Shown piece by piece: positions 11,095 through 21,161 of a stretch of 64,000 nt of DNA. The notes below the pieces were generated by a model that worked only from the letters and a program-made list of their open reading frames with translations, had not been told where the DNA came from and made no database searches. A program made the position numbers and the translations under genes. The DNA is from Tipula vernalis. Taxonomy: Eukaryota; Arthropoda; Insecta; Diptera; Tipulidae. The stretch spans positions 184,614,015 to 184,678,014 of the forward strand of contig OY282558.1 in assembly GCA_958295665.1 (NCBI GenBank). Reading direction: 5' to 3'. Positions within the stretch are counted from its first letter, which is position 1. Every line of letters begins with the position of its first letter.

Positions 11095-11250
11095 TGTCTG
11101 TCTGTCTGTCACTCTGTCAGTCTGTCAGTCTGTCAGTCTGTCAGTCTGTCATTCTGTCAGTCTGTCAGTCTGTCAGTCTGTCAGTCTGTCAGTCTGTCAG
11201 TCTGTCAGTCTGTCAGTCTGTCAGTCTGTCAGTCTGTCAGTCTGTCTGTG
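11095..11250. repeat. (CTGTCAGT)n octanucleotide microsatellite
   Basis: About 19 near-perfect copies of CTGTCAGT, with a few CTGT-only units at both edges. It produces an open frame on the plus strand that is only an artefact of the repeat. It lies 120 bp after the 159-bp satellite. Confidence 0.95.
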
Positions 11251-11910
11251 TCCTCTCTACAGCCCATATGGTTTAATCAATCGAACTGAAACTTTAGATC
11301 TAAGCTTTTTGGATAAATTGGGAGGTCCCAGTGAATTTTACTCCAAATCGGCTAACCGGAAGTGGCCACTCCCTTGGTCCAGAAAACTTGTTTTGCAAAT
11401 ATCTTAAAAAGTATAAGTTTTACAAAAAACTACTTCACACAAAATGTTTCCAAAAATTAAAAACAAATAAAAATAAAAAATAAAAAATTAAAAAAAAAAA
11501 ATTTAAAAATTTAAAAATTAAAAAAAAAAAAATTAAGAAAAAAATAAAATTTCTCAAAATTCTCTGTTCGTAAAAGAAAGTCGTGTGTTGGCCACACCTC
11601 AATTTTTTAGAAGGAAATTCAATCAAAAAACTAGAAAAGTCATTCAAGTCAAAATATTTTGACTGTAATTCTTTTTGGATTTAGTTAGTTTTTTTTACTG
11701 AAATGCCTTGTTAGACCTGTACGCCGGCTCCGTGGCTGGGCAAAAAATGATGAATATAATGTACATGGTTTAATTTAATTTAGTTAAATATTCTATAAGA
11801 AATCCAACGTTGAAATTTTTAAACGTAACAAGTCTATTAAAAAGCATATTTAGAATCATATCAATAAATAATTAAGTACCTTAGCCCAAATGCACTCGCC
11901 GGATATGCAG
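11251..11910. other. Non-coding, with A-rich low-complexity run
   Basis: Contains a stretch of mixed A and T runs at about 11456-11550 and a short less AT-rich stretch near 11711-11740. No gene, no tRNA. The part just after the microsatellite (11260-11400) reads like non-coding transposon tail sequence, but I cannot name the family. Confidence 0.4.
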
Positions 11911-11961
11911 GTTAAAACAAATTGATTATCCGACAAAGCAGCAGTCGCTTTAAGTGTAGTG

Positions 11962-12450
11962 TTACTCGATATCTGGTGTTTTGACCTTTTTCTTCATATA
12001 CTCCTGTAAGAATATTGAACTTTAATGAAACGTTTCTACAAGAAACTCCTTTCAAAATTTCAAATTTCCAAGCCTTCTCCCGAAAATGACGATTTTGACT
12101 TATCGTTTTTTGCATGCAATGAGCGAATAAATATTTACATATATATGTATGTACATTCATTCATTCCCGTGTTTCTACAAGAGACCGAATTCAAAATTAA
12201 TCTGAAATGTAAATAATTGAAAGTTAATCTGAAAATCATTTAATGTATGTATATATTTGTCAAAACTTACACATTCACCGTCAAAATCCTTCACATTGGG
12301 AAAATTTTGGATGAGTTCCGTCGCGGAGGTCAAATTTAATCGCAAAATCTGCCGCCAACCAAATGTTAAAATATGTACGGCAGTAGCTATTGCATAAAAT
12401 ATTAAAACCACGTGTATGGTAAAAATCCGCATTTGCTTGATGCATCTCAT
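11962..12450 (-). CDS. Candidate small secreted-peptide gene, two exons
   Basis: Proposed exon 1 is 12450-12271: 60 codons starting MRCIKQMRIF, with a strongly hydrophobic segment at residues 8-30 (TIHVVLIFYAIATAVHILTF) that fits a signal peptide or anchor, then a polar stretch ending DFDGEC. It stops exactly at a consensus donor (TGT then GTAAGT). A matching phase-0 acceptor TTCTTACAG lies at 12012-12004, and exon 2 (12003-11962) encodes EYMKKKVKTPDIE and a stop. The intron would be 267 bp and the peptide 73 residues. A TATA box sits 52 bp upstream. I do not recognise the family. It lies between the two ACTAG-rich arms, so it could be cargo of that element or a chance arrangement. Confidence 0.33.
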
Positions 12451-12501
12451 CAATAATTATGTGTAATATTTCACTATACTTATTTAATATTAGCACTCAC
12501 A

Positions 12502-12511
12502 CTTTATATAC
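12502..12511 (-). promoter_or_regulatory. TATA box for the candidate peptide gene
   Basis: On the minus strand the sequence reads TATATAAAGT, 52 bp before the ATG at 12450. With the usual 25-30 bp spacing, transcription would start about 12475, giving a 5' UTR of about 25 nt. The match is good but AT-rich DNA yields such boxes by chance. Confidence 0.35.
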
Positions 12512-12609
12512 TTAAACTTTATTTTTTCACCTGTTCTTCATTTCACTATATCACAGCAAGAAATTCAACGTATTACTGATACTGACTATGACGACGAAAT
12601 TGAAATTAA

Positions 12610-13190
12610 TATGCGAGCGAAAGTCTAAATTTACTAGAATTCTAGTAAATTCTAATAGAAGTTTTAAATTAACCAGAATATTACTAGAATCTGTTTAATT
12701 TACTAGAAATTCCTTGCACTTGCGAACAGGAATTATCTTGTATTTAATTTAATTTAACTAGAATTTTAGTAGATTTCAGGTAACTACATTAAAAAATAAA
12801 CCGTTGCAAAAATGCAACTGGAATTCAAGTAATTTTTATTTTTACTGGAATTCTGGTAATAAAATTTACGATATTTTCGTTAAACTTACTAGATATTCCA
12901 TTTTATAGAGTAAAATTAACCATCTAGTATTTTCCTAGTAATTTTTTGTGCTAGATAATCACTAGAATTCCAATATAATTAAAAATATTACTGGGAATTA
13001 ACTAGAAAATAGTCAAAATCTGGTTTTGATTGCAATTTCACTGGAAATCGGCTAAATCTATTTTTAAATTTAACTAGAAAATTCATTTTTCTTGATTTTT
13101 AACTAGAAATTCACTGGATTTACACTAGAATTTGCAAAACCAGATAATCAAGTAGGTAATTACCGGATTTTGTAATGAGCGTGTATGCCT
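12610..13190. repeat. ACTAG-rich arm, right
   Basis: Dense repetition of ACTAGAATTCTAGT-like words and variants (TTACTGGAATTC, CCAGTAAAAAT), related to 8337-8720. Its outer end is GAGCGTGTATGCC, complementary in part to the TACACGG that opens the left arm. No coding capacity. Confidence 0.45.
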
Positions 13191-13225
13191 AATTAGAGAA
13201 TTTATCCCAGAAGCATATATCCTTA

Positions 13226-13422
13226 CTAGCAGACTGCGGCAGCAATGCGTGCCGAATCTACAATGATTAAGCAACCGCTTGCTTTAGGTTTTGCTTGGTT
13301 TAGTGAAAAAGACTCGATATTCAATGGTGAACATAAAATTAAAATTTATTTCATTTACATAATATAATTTTTTATTTAAAGCACTTCTGAATAAGTTATA
13401 TTTTTGGTTTCATTGCAGTCGG
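13226..13422 (-). pseudogene. Helitron helicase C-terminus and 3' flank (cut off by hAT insertion)
   Basis: Minus-strand continuation of the Helitron helicase at 17560-18856. After removal of the hAT insertion and one copy of its 8-bp target, the frame reads [15 protein letters not shown] then NETKNITYSEVL and stops at 13376-13378. This is the normal end of Pif1-type Helitron helicases. Farther on, the minus strand shows CTAG followed by T at about 13226, after a short GC-rich possible stem, which fits the CTRR|T end of Helitrons. The hairpin is weak, so that boundary is tentative. Confidence 0.68.
13415..13422. other. 8-bp target-site duplication GCAGTCGG, left copy
   Basis: Identical to 17544-17551 and directly adjacent to the terminal inverted repeats of the hAT-type element. 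An 8-bp duplication is diagnostic of hAT transposition. Confidence 0.9.
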
Positions 13423-13559
13423 CAAGGCTGGGCAGTAACGAATTACATGTATTTGAATTAAGTAATTAAAATACAAATTACAATTTGTAATTGGTATTTT
13501 AGTTACTCATTCTCCAAGTAACAGTATCTTGTATTTTAATTACCTCAGTTTTTGACATT

Positions 13560-14702
13560 TTTTATTTAAATTTTTACAAGGCTTATTAAAATTGATGTAT
13601 CGTAATATTCTCTTCGCTGGTTTCCAATGCTCTTCAGTTGGACATGATTGAAATTGACTGAAGTAATTCACTGCCGCTGATAAGTCTGGACGAGTCGTAC
13701 AAGCCGCGTACATCAAGCATCCGATTAATTCTCGGTACGGTTTAGTCGTCAGTTCAGATTCAGTCTTCCTTTCTAATTTTGGTTGGCATGCCATTGGAGT
13801 CGTACTCGGTTTACAATCGGCCATTCCAAAACGTTGCAAAACGTCTTATAGATAGCCGCGTTGGTTAATTCTCAAAATTCCACGGCTCCGATCATATTCG
13901 ATGTTGATTCCGAGAAAACTCTTCGTTTCGCCCATGCCACGCATTTCGAATTCATTTGACACCAGCTGTTTAATCTTGATGATTTCCTCGATGTTTTCGC
14001 TCAATATAATCAGATCGTCTACGTATAACAGCAGGTATACCATTTCGTCTTCATTGTTACGAAAATATAAGCAATGATCATATTCTGAGCGAACAAAACC
14101 ATTTCCGAGCATGAAACTATGGAATCGTTCATTCCACACACGTGACGCTTGTTCAATCCGTAGAGTGACTTATTTAATTTACAAACAAAATCACCTTGCA
14201 TGAATCCATCCGGCTGTTCCATATAAATGTCCTCTTCAAGTTTTCCGTTGAGGAATGCCGTTTTCACATCCATTTGATGTATTTCCATGTCACGCTTGAC
14301 AGCAAGAGCCAGAATAACTCTTATTGTAATAATCCTTGCCACCGGAGAGTAGGTTTCGTGAAAATCAAATCCCTGACGCTGGGTAAATCCACGGGCTACC
14401 AGTCGCGCTTTGTACGACGCCAACAAACCCACATCTTTTCGCTTTCGGGAAAACACTCACTTGCAGGTAACAACTGATCGATGCGGCGGACGTTCAACCA
14501 AAGTCCAAGTTTTATTTCGCTTGAGTGAATTAATTTCACAATGAACTGCTTCCATCCATTGAGCTGCATCATCTCGTTTTGCTATTTCACCAAAAGACTG
14601 AGGAACATTGTCAACGTACGCTACGGCACCAAGTGCGAAGTCCAATGTGCTAGAATTCAATGCAAACGCCGAAAAGTACTCCTCCCCGTTGTCCTCATGC
14701 AT
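13560..14702 (-). pseudogene. Copia reverse transcriptase, incomplete
   Basis: RT blocks in order: AQWMEAVHCEINSLKRNKTW (14600), YKARLVARGFTQRQGFDF, HQMDVKTAFLNGKLEEDIYM (first catalytic Asp), KSLYGL, then after a frameshift VYLLLYVDDLIILSEN (YVDD box) and RELIGCLMYAACTTRPDLSA. It then degrades to non-copia sequence at about 13560. RNase H is absent. At least three frame changes are present between 13839 and 14702. Confidence 0.9.
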
Positions 14703-14847
14703 TTTGAGCTTTGTCGGATCGACAAAATCTTCATACCGCTTCGGTTGTTGACGCTTTCGCTGCGGACGCTAAACCACGTTGAATGGTTGATCGTTGATTT
14801 CATCTGCACTAGCAGATCGAGCATCATCTCGTTCGACATTCATCGTA

Positions 14848-15910
14848 TCACTGTCCGCTGTCAACACCGTCTGAATTCTCAACGTCTTCTACACCATCCG
14901 TGAATGACTCTGTCTCGAAGAAAACTGAAGAAAAATTCGGTTGCGACTCATTAAACACAACATCTCGTCGTGTAACAATCTCGTTCTTCGATGGGTCCCA
15001 CAGGCGGTAACCATTCACAGCATAGCCGACCAGTACCATTTTCGATGATTTCATATCCAATTTCTTGCGTAATTGGTCTGGTACATGTACCAAAGCTCAA
15101 AATCATCGCACGTGACGGACTGCGATTCGCTATGTATGCCGCACAATATACGGCCTCGCCCCAAAAATCCTTGCTCATTTTTGAATCAGCGACCATAGAA
15201 CGTGCCTTCTCAAGCAATGTCCTGTTCACTCGCTCGGCGACGCCATTATGTTGAGGTGTGTACGGTTCGCTGTATTGGATCTGAATCCCGGCTTCATCAC
15301 AAATGGCCCTGAATTTATTGGAAATATATTCGCCACCATTATCGCATCGGATTCTTGAAATTTTCTTCCCAGTGTGCGTCTCCGCCATCGATTTGTACCT
15401 CTGAAGCATATCAAGAACGTTAGACTTGTTCTTTATCAGATATACAACAGTGAAATGAGTGTAATCGTCGATGAATGTCACCAAGAAATGCTGATCATTC
15501 CACGTGACTGGCGTAACAGGCCCACACACATCACTGTGCACAAGCTCCAATAGACGACTCGATCGTGCTCCGCCTGAACCGTTGAATGATTTTCGTGTTT
15601 GTTTTCCGAAAACACACGGCACGCAAACAGCTTCAGCATCGTTGTTCATGGCACCCATTCCATCGACCAAAGTCGACAAACGCTTAACGTCAGCGTAGTT
15701 CAAATGTGCCAACCGACGATGACACAGACGAATGCTTTGTTTCACTTGCGTAGATTCCATTCCATTCGACGCTTTCGCAGCAATGCCTTCGTTTGATGAT
15801 GTTGAAATATTTGCTACTTCATGTCGCACTCCCTTCAACTCAAACACATACAGCTTTCCATTGCGCTTGCCTACGGCCATATCCAAATTATCCTTTGTAA
15901 TACGGGCCAA
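14848..15910 (-). pseudogene. Copia integrase
   Basis: Contains the GAG-pre-integrase zinc-binding region (LCHRRLAHLNYADVKRL, then VCVPCVFGKQTRKSF), and the DDE core: LVHSDVCGPV, IRCDNGGEYISNKF and PQHNGVAERVNRTLLEKAR, so all three catalytic acidic residues are visible. The frame breaks near 15000 and continues to 14848 in another frame (KKLDMKSSKMVLVGY, then KNEIVTRRDVVFNE), the usual linker towards RT. The protein would insert element cDNA with 5-bp duplications. Confidence 0.9.
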
Positions 15911-15931
15911 ACCATCGTCGAAAATTACTTG

Positions 15932-17034
15932 TCATCCAGCGCTATCCAAACGACTCACAGATAGCAAATTGTATTTTAAATTTTCGATCAACAAAACATT
16001 CGTGAGCGTGCATTGACGCTCTGTGCCATTGACGATGATAGTTCCCAGAATTGTACCACGTTTTGTTGCTGTGATCGACACACCATTCTTTGCAATACCA
16101 ATTACGACCGGCTTGGTCAAATTCCTCAGCTTGCTGAACATTGACTTATCATTCGCCATGTGCTCTGAAGCACCTGAGTCAACAATGAAACATACTGTCG
16201 TCTGCATTCCACACTGTAGCGCAAAATCACCAGCATTAGCCACAAATACCACTCCATTCGCATCTGTATTCGACGCGCAATTCGCATTTGGCTTTTGATA
16301 ATGCTGCTGATTGGGTTTCCCCTTAAAATTGCTGTTCGATGATCCACTAGTAGAGTTCCGTTGATTCAATTTCGGGCATGCGTCCCTTCGACGACCAGGC
16401 TTTTGGCAGAAATAGCACTTAATTTGCTTCGAAGCATTATTGCCATACATGGCAACGTTGTCTGAATCACCATTCAGACGACCATTTGAAGTTTTGCTTT
16501 CCTCATCCAACAGGCGCGAACGCACCAATTCCATCGTCAATTTAGATGGTTGGATCGTCTCCAATGCTGTCACGATCATGTCATATCGCTTCGGTGGCGT
16601 AATCATGAGCGATACAACCAGCATTCGATCATTTGTCTCAGCGCCACACGCCTTTAATTCACGTATCAATTTGTCGAATGCAAGAAAATGTGAAGTTAGG
16701 CTCAACATACGCTTTCTGACACCAATTTCGGTCGCCACACTTGCACGTTCGAAAATTGCTTTCAATGAATTTATCATCGCAAACGCTGTCGGCCGGTCCT
16801 TCAGATATTCCAAATGTGAATCCGCAACACGTCGAGTTATATGCACCTTGCACATGCGATCCTCCTTCTTGATTTTTTCAAAGTCGGCACCGACTGCAAT
16901 TTTCGCTTCGGCGGCATCTTTTTCCAGCCATTTTTCGACACCCATTCCTCCAACGTAATTTTCAGGTGGAAAAACCAGTTGTCGAACTCACGTCCTTCGA
17001 ATTGTTTGAATGCAAATTTTTCTTCATCAGCCAT
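15932..17034 (-). pseudogene. Copia gag-protease region
   Basis: Begins MADEEKFAFKQFEGREFDNW, the typical copia Gag start, then shifts frame near 16945. A zinc knuckle CYFCQKPGRRRDAC follows, in which the conserved His of CCHC is Arg. The protease active site reads FIVDSGASEHMAND, and the LTNVLLIENLKYNLLSVSRL block precedes the integrase. Gag packages element RNA and the protease cleaves the polyprotein. One frameshift and the altered knuckle indicate decay. Confidence 0.88.
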
Positions 17035-17094
17035 CTCAAATTCTTATACACAAATATATTCCAATTAAAAATTGCTTAAATTGGCCCAACTAAA

Positions 17095-17268
17095 CGTGTG
17101 TTTCGCACTAATTCGCAGTAGCAGCAAAAGAAAAACTAAAGTTAAAATAAACGTGTATATTCGATTAATTAAAAACAGAACTGAAATTAACGTTATTTCA
17201 ATTTATATAACAGGGCTGCCACCTCTCACTACATAAAAAGTCATTAAGGATGGTTTACATTTCCAACA
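17095..17268 (-). repeat. Copia 5' LTR (probable)
   Basis: The minus strand starts TGTTGGAAATG at 17268, contains a TATA-like TTATATAA and a T-rich TTTATTTTAAC stretch, and leads to a short leader before the Gag ATG at 17034. The partner LTR is missing, so the 3' limit is a guess. Confidence 0.5.
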
Positions 17269-17543
17269 CCAGAGTCATCAGCATAAAACCTAATCTTAAT
17301 AATCTTTTTTCTAATGATACGTTTTTTCACTAAATGAATTTTGTCAAATCAAATTTATCAATTTACAAATGTAAAGTAATTGTAATTTGTATTTTAATTA
17401 CAAATGACAATTCAAAGCAATTGTAACTTGTATTTTAATTACTTCACTCGAAAGTAATTGTAATTTGTATTTTAATTACTCAGTTTGCTGTAATTCGGAA
17501 CAGAATTTTAATTACTCAGTGTAATGTAGTTTGCCCAGCCTTG
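17269..17543. repeat. hAT right arm with repeated AAGTAATT words
   Basis: Right portion of the hAT-type element. It carries repeated AATTGTAATTTGTATTTTAA-type words (about 17373-17520), which may be transposase-binding repeats. Non-coding. Confidence 0.6.
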
Positions 17544-17551
17544 GCAGTCGG

Positions 17552-18856
17552 GTATTAGGATAAATTGGTTATCGGAATTTCCAATTCTTGACACACCCAC
17601 ATATAATTGGCCATGTGGAAAACATTCTAATCGCAAGTCTACCCCTATATACTTAAAGGTTTGACCCTGTGATTTGTTGATTGTGATTGTGAAAGAAAGT
17701 TTAATTGGAAACTAAAGCCATGGGAATTCATGGGAATGCGAGGTATATATGCTAGTTCTCCAGCTGCTGGTCCTGTGAGAATGATGGCTTCAAGTACAAT
17801 TTGGTGCCATTACAAATGTTGGGCGGATTCAGCTTGCGCAGCAATATAATTGGAGTCTCAACTTTCAATTTAAGATTATATGGTGGAAAGCCTGCGGGAT
17901 TAAGACGGTTCAAGAATTCTTGCGGATAATTCACAACATCTTCCGTATTAATGATAGTGTCAATAGAATTGAATTCTCGAGTTTCTCCGTTGAATTTGTA
18001 TAAAATGACGTGGCGAAACGATTGTTCTTTCACATAGCCAATGATATGGTTTCTGCAAAATATTCTCTATTCCTGGATAAACTGCCGAAATCAACTCTGT
18101 TACGGTGGTAACTACGGTCCCTATTTGGTGATCAACTTTGATGATAGAATTTACATTTTGAAATTTTCCATCTCCGATTAGAAGTACTTGCCGGGAGAAT
18201 TCGGCACTACCTCCACCAAGTTGCGCTCTCATGTTTGTTCTCAAACTCAATTCCTCTACGAAATTCCAGATAGACGATGATTTCAAACAAGTTTCTTTTG
18301 GTATAACTGGTAGAATCTGGCAGAAATCTCCAGAAAAAACAAACGTCACGCCGCCCATTAGTTTCCTGTTTGATTTAATATCTTTTAGGGTTCGGTCGAT
18401 GGCTTCAATGTGTGCTCGATGACTCATCGTATACTCAACCCACACTATAAACTTAGTTTCTTGTAATATTTTTCCGAGAGGACCATTTTTTCTGATATAG
18501 CAGACGGATTCTTGTTGAAGAGAAACGTTTGGAGGTAGTTTAAATATGGAATGTGCTGTTCTTGTTCTACCACCGCTGATTAGTGTGGCGGCAATACCTG
18601 ACGATGCAACAGCTAAGGCCATACTACCTACAGATCTAACTTTAGCCAGTAAAATATTAATAAGAAATGTCTTTCCCGTTCCACCCGGAGCATCCACGAA
18701 AAATATTTTACCACGATTGTTGTTAAAGCTATCGATGATTTTATCAAAAGCTCGTTGTTGATCAGATTCCAATTTAGGAACATTTTCTTGTACGTAATTT
18801 TGCAACATAGGAGTGTCATACGAACGCCTTAAATTATCTTCGTAGAGAACTGGCAT
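17552..18856 (-). pseudogene. Helitron 2 Pif1-type helicase
   Basis: Minus-strand SF1 helicase of a Helitron. It shows LESDQQRAFDKIIDSF, Walker A in DAPGGTGKTFLINILLAK, ASSGIAATLISGGRTRTAHS, and GVTFVFSGDFCQILPVIP. The Walker B block reads KFIVWVEYTM, where the family has WDE, so the key Asp is Val. A frame change near 18000 leads to FNGETREFNSIDTI, VVNYPQEFLNRL and LRKLNPPNICNGTK. After another break [18 protein letters not shown] lies at about 17560-17620. The last codons continue across the hAT insertion at 13376-13414. Several lesions make it inactive. Confidence 0.9.
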
Positions 18857-18966
18857 TTTACTGGGAACGGATCGGTGAAGGCAAGCCTAAGTCAACTAAA
18901 TTTTTTGTCACTCATACTGTAAACCTTGTCTTCTATTTCAATGAGGCATTGGTTAAAGGTATTTCT

Positions 18967-19670
18967 TTATTTTGTGTGAAAAATGACATCACATAAATTT
19001 TTTTGGAATATTTCCCACAATATATTGGGTTGGGTTGGTTCACAGAAAATCAAGATTATTGCGAACAGTTCTCTTAACTTGTATGACGACTGAAAGACTG
19101 CGGCATCGGCAAGTGTATCTCTCCAGCAATCATCATTTTCTAGAATGCAAAGTTCTCCGCAAGCTGCCTGTAAAGTTGGGTAAATTATACCATTCACAGT
19201 TCTCAACCTCTCAAAAGAAGTTGTCCCTCGGACATGATGCAGCAACATACGTAAATAAAAGCACTCGGTTTGATTTGGGTGGATATTATAGACTCTACCG
19301 AGAGTCGGATCCTTTTTAATACCTGGATGTCCTTCCACGTTTCTACCACACTTTCTTCTGGAAAATACTACATGCTTGTTCCATGTGAAGTAATCTGGAA
19401 CCTCGTGATATAATAACGTTTTGGCAAAATCATCCAAAATACACAGGTTAAAAAAGCGAATAACCGTAGTCTTTAGTGGATTTTGCACGATTTGGTGTAT
19501 GTTGTCCTCCGTAAAATACACACGTTGACCATTTTCTAAATGTACAGCCAAATGAATGACAGCGGGATATCGTTCATGGATGGGCAACTCAAATATTCAC
19601 CAGACATCCTCCGAAGTGCTTATATATCGACCGTTCACATACTTCCATATCTCATCTTTGTCATTTTGGA
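18967..19670 (-). pseudogene. Helitron 2 central region upstream of the helicase
   Basis: Minus-strand frame with KDEIWKYVNGRYISTSEDVW at the start (after about 19670), then PIHERYPAVIHLAVHLENGQ, the typical Helitron segment between Rep and helicase (YVNARY-xSxSEAxWRIFEFP). It continues through VFSRRKCGRNVEGHPGIK, GRVYNIHPNQTECFYLRML and RTVNGIIYPTLQAACGEL. A stop interrupts the W-RIFE block near 19590. The Rep domain that should precede it is missing because another Helitron abuts at about 19670. Confidence 0.88.
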
Positions 19671-21161
19671 TGCAGAACGTAGCAATGAGCTTGCATTTGC
19701 GCCAACGCGTGAACATGCGACGTACAATTGACCATGTGAAAAGCATGGATTTTCGAGATTGATGCCGCAGACGGACATTATTTGTCCTTGGGCTTTATTT
19801 ATCGTCATTGCAAAGGCAAGACGTATTGGAAATTGTAGCCTTTTGAATTTGAAGGGTACATCAGTGGGTATCATTGGTATTCTTGGTATTAATACTTCTT
19901 CGCCTTTATATCTTCCACTAATGATTGTTCCTTCAATTACATTTCCCATTATTTTCTTTATTGCCAATCTCGTCCCATTGCATAGTCTTGGCGCATTCAA
20001 ATTTCGCAGCAATATTATGGTCGATCTAATTTTTAATTCTAGCTTATGTGGAGGAAGATTGGGAATATCCAATGAATTTAAAAATTCTGTTGGATAGTTG
20101 ACGCATTCGTTCTCTTCCTCCATTGTATCTATTGAACGGAATGTGATAGATTTTCCAGCCAATTTATCTTGGATCCTGTAATTCATTTCATCTACATCAA
20201 CATTCCGCGCTGCTAGAATCGCTCTTTCACCGAGCCATTTATGGTTTTTATGATTTGTTGCGATATTTGGGAATACTCGCTCGATCAATTCGATTTTCGA
20301 CTCGACAATGTTGCAGAAATTTTCCGGAAAACTTACAAATTGTGTATTGCGATCGGGGGCCAATTTTCCGTTTCCAATGTCTAACAGTTGTTGTGCAAAC
20401 ATTTCTGCGGATGGATTATCGTTCAGTCTGACACGCATGTTTATGGTGAGCTTCAGTGTATGAACGCTCCGCCATAAAGATGATGATTTGAGACATGCAT
20501 TTATTTCGTCCGCATAAGTCGAACGTGGGATAACAGGTAATGTTTGCCTGAAATCTCCTGACAACAGAACTAATGCTCCACCGAACAGTCTATCATTGCC
20601 ATTGAGGTCCTTCAGTGTTCTGTTTAATGCCTCTAATGAGTGTTTGTGCGCCATTGTACACTCATCCCAAATAATTATGTTGCATTTTTTGAACAATTTT
20701 GCCATTCCTGATTGCTTTTTCACATTGCAGACTGCATTTTCAATGTGCTGTATGTTTAGTGGCAATTTTAGTGCTGAATGCGCCATTCTTCCTCCTTCTA
20801 ATAAAGTAGCCGCAATTCCGGAGGAAGCGATCGCCAATGCGATGTTGCCTTGCGATCGTATTTTAGCAAGAATGAGGGATATTAAGAAGGTTTTTCCTGT
20901 TCCACCAGGTGCATCCAAAAAGAAAAAGCCTCCTTCTTTTGCCGCAATCGTTAGCATTATCCTCTCATATATTATTTTTTGTTCGTTTGTCAATTTTTCT
21001 TCATTTGACAAAACAAATTGCAACAAATCATCTGGATCATAATTTTGTTCTCGCATTATTTCATTATTGGCAAGGTCGAGTGCCGGTCGATTTGGTGAGA
21101 TCATTTCCACGTTTTTGCCACTCCACAGAATACATCCAGCAACGTGTTTCACCAAATACAT
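19655..21161 (-). pseudogene. Helitron 1 Pif1-type helicase, nearly full length
   Basis: About 500 codons without a stop. Motifs: Walker A in LDAPGGTGKTFLISLILAKI, ASSGIAATLLEGGRMAHSAL, Walker B in NIIIWDECTMAHKHSLEAL, LLSGDFRQTLPVIPRS, NMRVRLNDNPSAE, FLNSLDIPNLPPHKLELKI, and AFAMTINKAQGQ with HGQLYVACSRVG. All helicase catalytic motifs look intact. The C-terminus is replaced after SRVGANASSLL by sequence belonging to the neighbouring Helitron read in another frame. It unwinds DNA during rolling-circle transposition, but here it lacks a functional Rep. Confidence 0.93.

Larger units (their letters stand above)
13558..17268 (-). mobile_element. Copia LTR retrotransposon, 3'-truncated
   Basis: Minus-strand Ty1/copia element. 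The 5' LTR appears to start at 17268 with TGTTGGAAATGTAAACC, like known copia LTR starts. It has a TATA-like TTATATAA (about 17203) and a TTTATTTTAAC stretch; its inner end is not sharp (about 17095). Gag, protease, integrase and reverse transcriptase follow in copia order. The element stops within the region between RT and RNase H at about 13560, so RNase H and the 3' LTR are gone. Several frameshifts make it inactive. It lies inside the hAT-type element and so is the younger insertion. Confidence 0.88.
13423..17543. mobile_element. Non-autonomous hAT-type element carrying a Copia insertion
   Basis: Ends are CAAGGCTGGGCA (13423) and its exact complement TGCCCAGCCTTG (ending 17543), flanked by GCAGTCGG duplications. 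Subterminal DNA on both sides is made of repeated AAGTAATT/TATTTTAATTAC words, at least four times at about 17370-17520. No hAT transposase is present, so it would depend on an enzyme supplied elsewhere. It interrupts the last codons of a Helitron helicase. A Copia element occupies most of the interior, so the original hAT unit was only a few hundred bp. Confidence 0.88.

Noticed and set aside
11091..11276. Open frame made of Ser/Val/Cys/Gln repeats
   Set aside because: It is only the translation of the CTGTCAGT microsatellite; no start context or domain.
11435..11647. Phe-rich minus-strand frame
   Set aside because: Translation of A-rich low-complexity DNA.
14196..16298. Several plus-strand frames across the Copia region
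   Set aside because: All lie antisense to integrase, protease or RT with clear family motifs.
16440..16958. 172-codon plus-strand frame
   Set aside because: Antisense shadow of Copia gag; the minus-strand frame carries the recognisable motifs.
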